Origin: an uncultured Clostridia bacterium
Lineage (GTDB): Bacteria; Bacillota; Clostridia; Oscillospirales; Ruminococcaceae
Length of the DNA: 64,000 nucleotides
Assembly: GCA_944385925.1 (NCBI GenBank)
Contig: CALWZE010000060.1
Coordinates: 1 to 64,000 of the forward strand
Direction of reading: 5' to 3'
Positions 61,667 to 64,000 of the stretch are shown one piece after another (position 1 is the first letter of the stretch; each line of letters starts with the position of its first letter). The position numbers and the translations under genes are program-made. The notes below the pieces were generated by a model, which made no database searches, had not been told where the DNA came from, and worked only from the letters and a program-made list of their open reading frames with translations.

Positions 61667-63762
61667 TTTTCAATCTCCTTGCGGAATCCGCAGTTCTCGT
61701 CCGGGCAGTAAAGATAAGGGGCTTTGCCCTTTTTCTTGAACAGGCTCTTGCCGCATTTGGGGCAGTTTTCGGCGCTCGGCTCATCCCAGCTCATAAAGCC
61801 GCACTCCGCCCCCTTCTCGCAGGCGTAGAAGATGCGTCCCTTCTGGCTCTTGCGCTGGACGATTTTCGCCCCGCATTTGGGACAGCGTCCCGGCGTCTCC
61901 ACAACGATCTTTTTGGTGTTCCGGCATTCCGGGAATCCCGGACAGGCGAGGAATTTTCCGTACCGTCCGTTTTTGATCACCATTTTGCGGCCGCACTTTT
62001 CACAAATTACATCGGTTTCCTCTTCGGGCACCTTGAGCCGCTGTCCGTCAAGGGTTTCCTCCGCTTTTTTAAGGGTCTTTGCAAAATCCTTGTAGAACTT
62101 ATCCAGCGTCTTGACCCAGTCCGCTTTTCCCTCCTCGATCTTGTCCAGGCTCTTTTCCATGCCGGCGCTGAACTTTTCATCCACGATGTTGGGAAACTGC
62201 TGGATCATAAGGTCGGTCACCACAAGACCCAGCGGAGTCGGTTTGAGGGATTTCTGTTCCCGCTCGACATAGCCGCGGTCGATGATGGTGCTGATGATCG
62301 GCGCATAGGTTGACGGGCGCCCGATGCCGTTTTCTTCCAGGACCTTGATAAGGCTCGCTTCGGTAAATCGCATGGGCGGCTGGGTGAATTTCTGCGCGCT
62401 TCGGATCTCCTTTTTGCGCAGCTGTGTGTCGGTTGTAAGCTCCGGCAGCGCATTCGGCGCGTCCTCGCTGTTTTTCTCGTCGGTCGACGCCTCGTAAAGC
62501 ACCGTAAAGCCGTCGAAGGTCACATTATAGCCGTTTGCGCGGAAAAGGTAATCTCCCGCCTCGATGTTGACCGTGACCGTCTTGATCTGCTGATCGGTCA
62601 TCCTGCTCGCGATAAAGCGCTCCCAGATCAGCTTATAAAGCTTATACTGATCCGGCGTCAGCGAGGGCTTCGCCCGCTCGGGGGTCAGATCGATAATCGT
62701 CGGGCGGATCGCCTCGTGGGCATCCTGCACCTGCGCCGCGCCCTTTCGCTTGTAGGTACGCTGGCCGTGATAAAGATATTTGTCCCCGTAATTCTGCTCG
62801 ATAAAGGACGCGGCCGCAGCGGCGGCGTCGTCCGCGATGCGCAGCGAGTCGGTTCGCATATAGGTGATCAGACCGACCTGACCCATTTCCTCGATTTCAA
62901 CGCCCTCATAAAGCTCCTGCGCCGCCCGCATGGTGCGCCGGGCCGTAAAACCAAGCTTGCGGGAAGCGTCCTGCTGCAAAGTTGAGGTGATAAAGGGCGG
63001 TTCCGGGCTGCGTTTGCGCGTGCCGGTCTTAATGTCCTGAATCACGAACTCCGCGCTTTCCAGTTCTGCCAGCACAGCGTTGCAGGCAGCCTCGTCGGGA
63101 ATTTTGAATTCCCCTTCCACATTCTTCTTGGCCCGCAGGCGGGCGGTGAAAAGCTTGGACGTTCCGGCCGGTTTCAGCACGGCGTCAATGTTCCAGTACT
63201 CCTCCGGGACAAACGCCTCGATCTGCCGCTCACGATCGACAATCAGCCGCACGGCGACGCTCTGGACCCGTCCGGCGGAGAGGCCGCGCCGGATCTTGCG
63301 CCACAAAAACGGCGACAGCTTGTAACCGACTATACGGTCCAGGATTCGGCGCGCCTGCTGCGAATTAACAAGATCGCTGTCAATCGTGCGGGGCGCGGCC
63401 ATTCCGTTCCGGATGCCTTTTTGGGTAATTTCTCCGAAGGTCACCCGGTTTTTTTCATCGGTCGGCAGGTTGAGGATATGCGCAAGATGCCAGGAAATTG
63501 CTTCTCCCTCGCGGTCCGGGTCGGTTGCGAGGAATACTTCGTCGCTTTTTGCCGCCGCGGCTTTCAATTCTTTGATAAGCTTTTCCTTGCCGCTGATATT
63601 GAGATATTGGGGTTTAAAGCCTTTTTCAACATTCACCCCCATGGAATTCTGGGGCAGATCCCGCACATGACCCATCGAGGCCATGACTTCATAATCATTG
63701 CCCAGGTATTTTTTGATTGTCTTCGCCTTTGCGGGCGACTCGACGATCACTAATTTCGACAT
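61663..63762 (-). CDS. topA: DNA topoisomerase I
   Basis: Type IA topoisomerase that relaxes negative supercoils. The 699-residue protein has the TOPRIM domain (1-115, with ESPAKAKTIKKYL at 8-20), the catalytic Tyr in GLITYMRTDS (near 300), and three C-terminal C4 zinc ribbons: CEKCG...CPGFPEC, CPKCG...CEKGAEC and CPKCG...CPDENC. It leads the long operon with trmFO, preceded by dprA. Confidence 0.97.
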   Translation of the reverse strand: MSKLVIVESPAKAKTIKKYLGNDYEVMASMGHVRDLPQNSMGVNVEKGFKPQYLNISGKEKLIKELKAAAAKSDEVFLATDPDREGEAISWHLAHILNLPTDEKNRVTFGEITQKGIRNGMAAPRTIDSDLVNSQQARRILDRIVGYKLSPFLWRKIRRGLSAGRVQSVAVRLIVDRERQIEAFVPEEYWNIDAVLKPAGTSKLFTARLRAKKNVEGEFKIPDEAACNAVLAELESAEFVIQDIKTGTRKRSPEPPFITSTLQQDASRKLGFTARRTMRAAQELYEGVEIEEMGQVGLITYMRTDSLRIADDAAAAAASFIEQNYGDKYLYHGQRTYKRKGAAQVQDAHEAIRPTIIDLTPERAKPSLTPDQYKLYKLIWERFIASRMTDQQIKTVTVNIEAGDYLFRANGYNVTFDGFTVLYEASTDEKNSEDAPNALPELTTDTQLRKKEIRSAQKFTQPPMRFTEASLIKVLEENGIGRPSTYAPIISTIIDRGYVEREQKSLKPTPLGLVVTDLMIQQFPNIVDEKFSAGMEKSLDKIEEGKADWVKTLDKFYKDFAKTLKKAEETLDGQRLKVPEEETDVICEKCGRKMVIKNGRYGKFLACPGFPECRNTKKIVVETPGRCPKCGAKIVQRKSQKGRIFYACEKGAECGFMSWDEPSAENCPKCGKSLFKKKGKAPYLYCPDENCGFRKEIEK

Positions 63763-63817
63763 ATGCTTTCATTCACCTTTTGAATATTTCTGGGATATCG
63801 CCGGACAGCCGGTCCGT

Positions 63818-64000
63818 TTATACCATGCGGTACCGCGAGCCCGGAAGAAGCTCGACGACACCGTCCAGTTCCATCATTGTCAGCTCCGCGAGCAGCGCCT
63901 GCGGCGCAAGCCCGGTTAAAGCCGCTATATCATCCAAAGCGCGTTCCTCATCCTCCAGACACCCGGCAATCAGGCCGCGCACGCCTTCAAATTTTTCCTG
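63818..64000 (-). CDS. dprA: DprA/Smf DNA-processing protein (C-terminal end only)
   Basis: The last 60 codons of a gene that enters from the right edge. The segment GVRGLIAGCLEDEERALDDI, ALTGLAPQALLAELTMMELD and GVVELLPGSRYRMV matches the C-terminal winged-helix domain of DprA, and dprA-topA-trmFO is a common order. It ends 55 bp before topA. Confidence 0.85.
   Translation of the reverse strand, partial: QEKFEGVRGLIAGCLEDEERALDDIAALTGLAPQALLAELTMMELDGVVELLPGSRYRMV

Noticed and set aside
1..64000. tRNA, rRNA, CRISPR arrays, transposases, prophage genes and attachment sites
   Set aside because: Looked for on both strands by characteristic motifs and not found; repeats in 37930-38553 are protein-coding and not a CRISPR array.

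Overview
The window is a chromosomal segment from a low- to mid-GC Firmicute of class Clostridia, most likely Oscillospiraceae/Ruminococcaceae. The evidence is the gene set (IreB, a CD1247-type protein, a DUF4830 protein, split TSUP halves, YqeG), the gene orders (topA-trmFO-plsX-rnc-smc-ftsY and rdgB-yhbY-nadD-yqeK-LCP-rsfS), T-box and M-box leaders, and clear SigA promoters. It is almost entirely housekeeping DNA. No rRNA, tRNA, CRISPR, prophage, transposase or insertion sequence was found. Most genes are on the minus strand.

Layout. 1-6400 (minus): the 5' part of greA; the division operon ftsE-ftsX-M23 hydrolase-S41 protein, in which the S41 protein has lost its catalytic Ser and Lys; and a PucR/CdaR-type regulator. 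6400-10150: cdd-rsmA (minus) diverging from a dCMP deaminase gene, an ECF S-component and a HAD phosphatase (plus). 10150-13970: mgtE under an M-box riboswitch, a TSUP permease split into two overlapping half genes, and tcdA. 13970-19770: a DUF1292 protein, a secreted peptidyl-prolyl isomerase, a DUF4830 protein, then the 3' part of the envelope operon (murA-walJ-rlmH). 19770-25330: a LysM/G5/M23 envelope protein heading that operon, an RluA-type synthase, and on the plus strand murC overlapping a NahK/AmgK-like sugar kinase gene.

25330-29640 (minus): acylphosphatase, an orphan MazF, and an operon of a small membrane protein, acpS, nnrE-nnrD fusion and a lipoprotein. 29640-35200 (plus): T-box-controlled pheS-pheT, ireB and a small conserved protein. 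35550-44600 (minus): asnB under a second T-box, an SGNH hydrolase with a Cys-repeat tail, a Cys/Asp-rich CD1247-type protein, efp, an M24 peptidase, a TIM-barrel protein, yqeG and rpsU (58 codons, GTG start).

44980-64000 (minus): a long run read from right to left, dprA (3' end)-topA-trmFO-plsX-rnc-radical SAM-smc-ftsY-rdgB-yhbY-nadD-yqeK-LCP-rsfS-GT-C membrane protein-leuS, with many 4-17 bp overlaps. It joins chromosome handling, phospholipid initiation, protein targeting, NAD synthesis and ribosome maturation.

I saw no wholly new system. The points most worth a second look are the catalytically dead S41 protein beside FtsEX, the MurC-coupled kinase with an Asp-to-Glu change, the Cys-repeat SGNH protein, the Cys/Asp-rich protein beside efp, and several unexplained structured intergenic elements.
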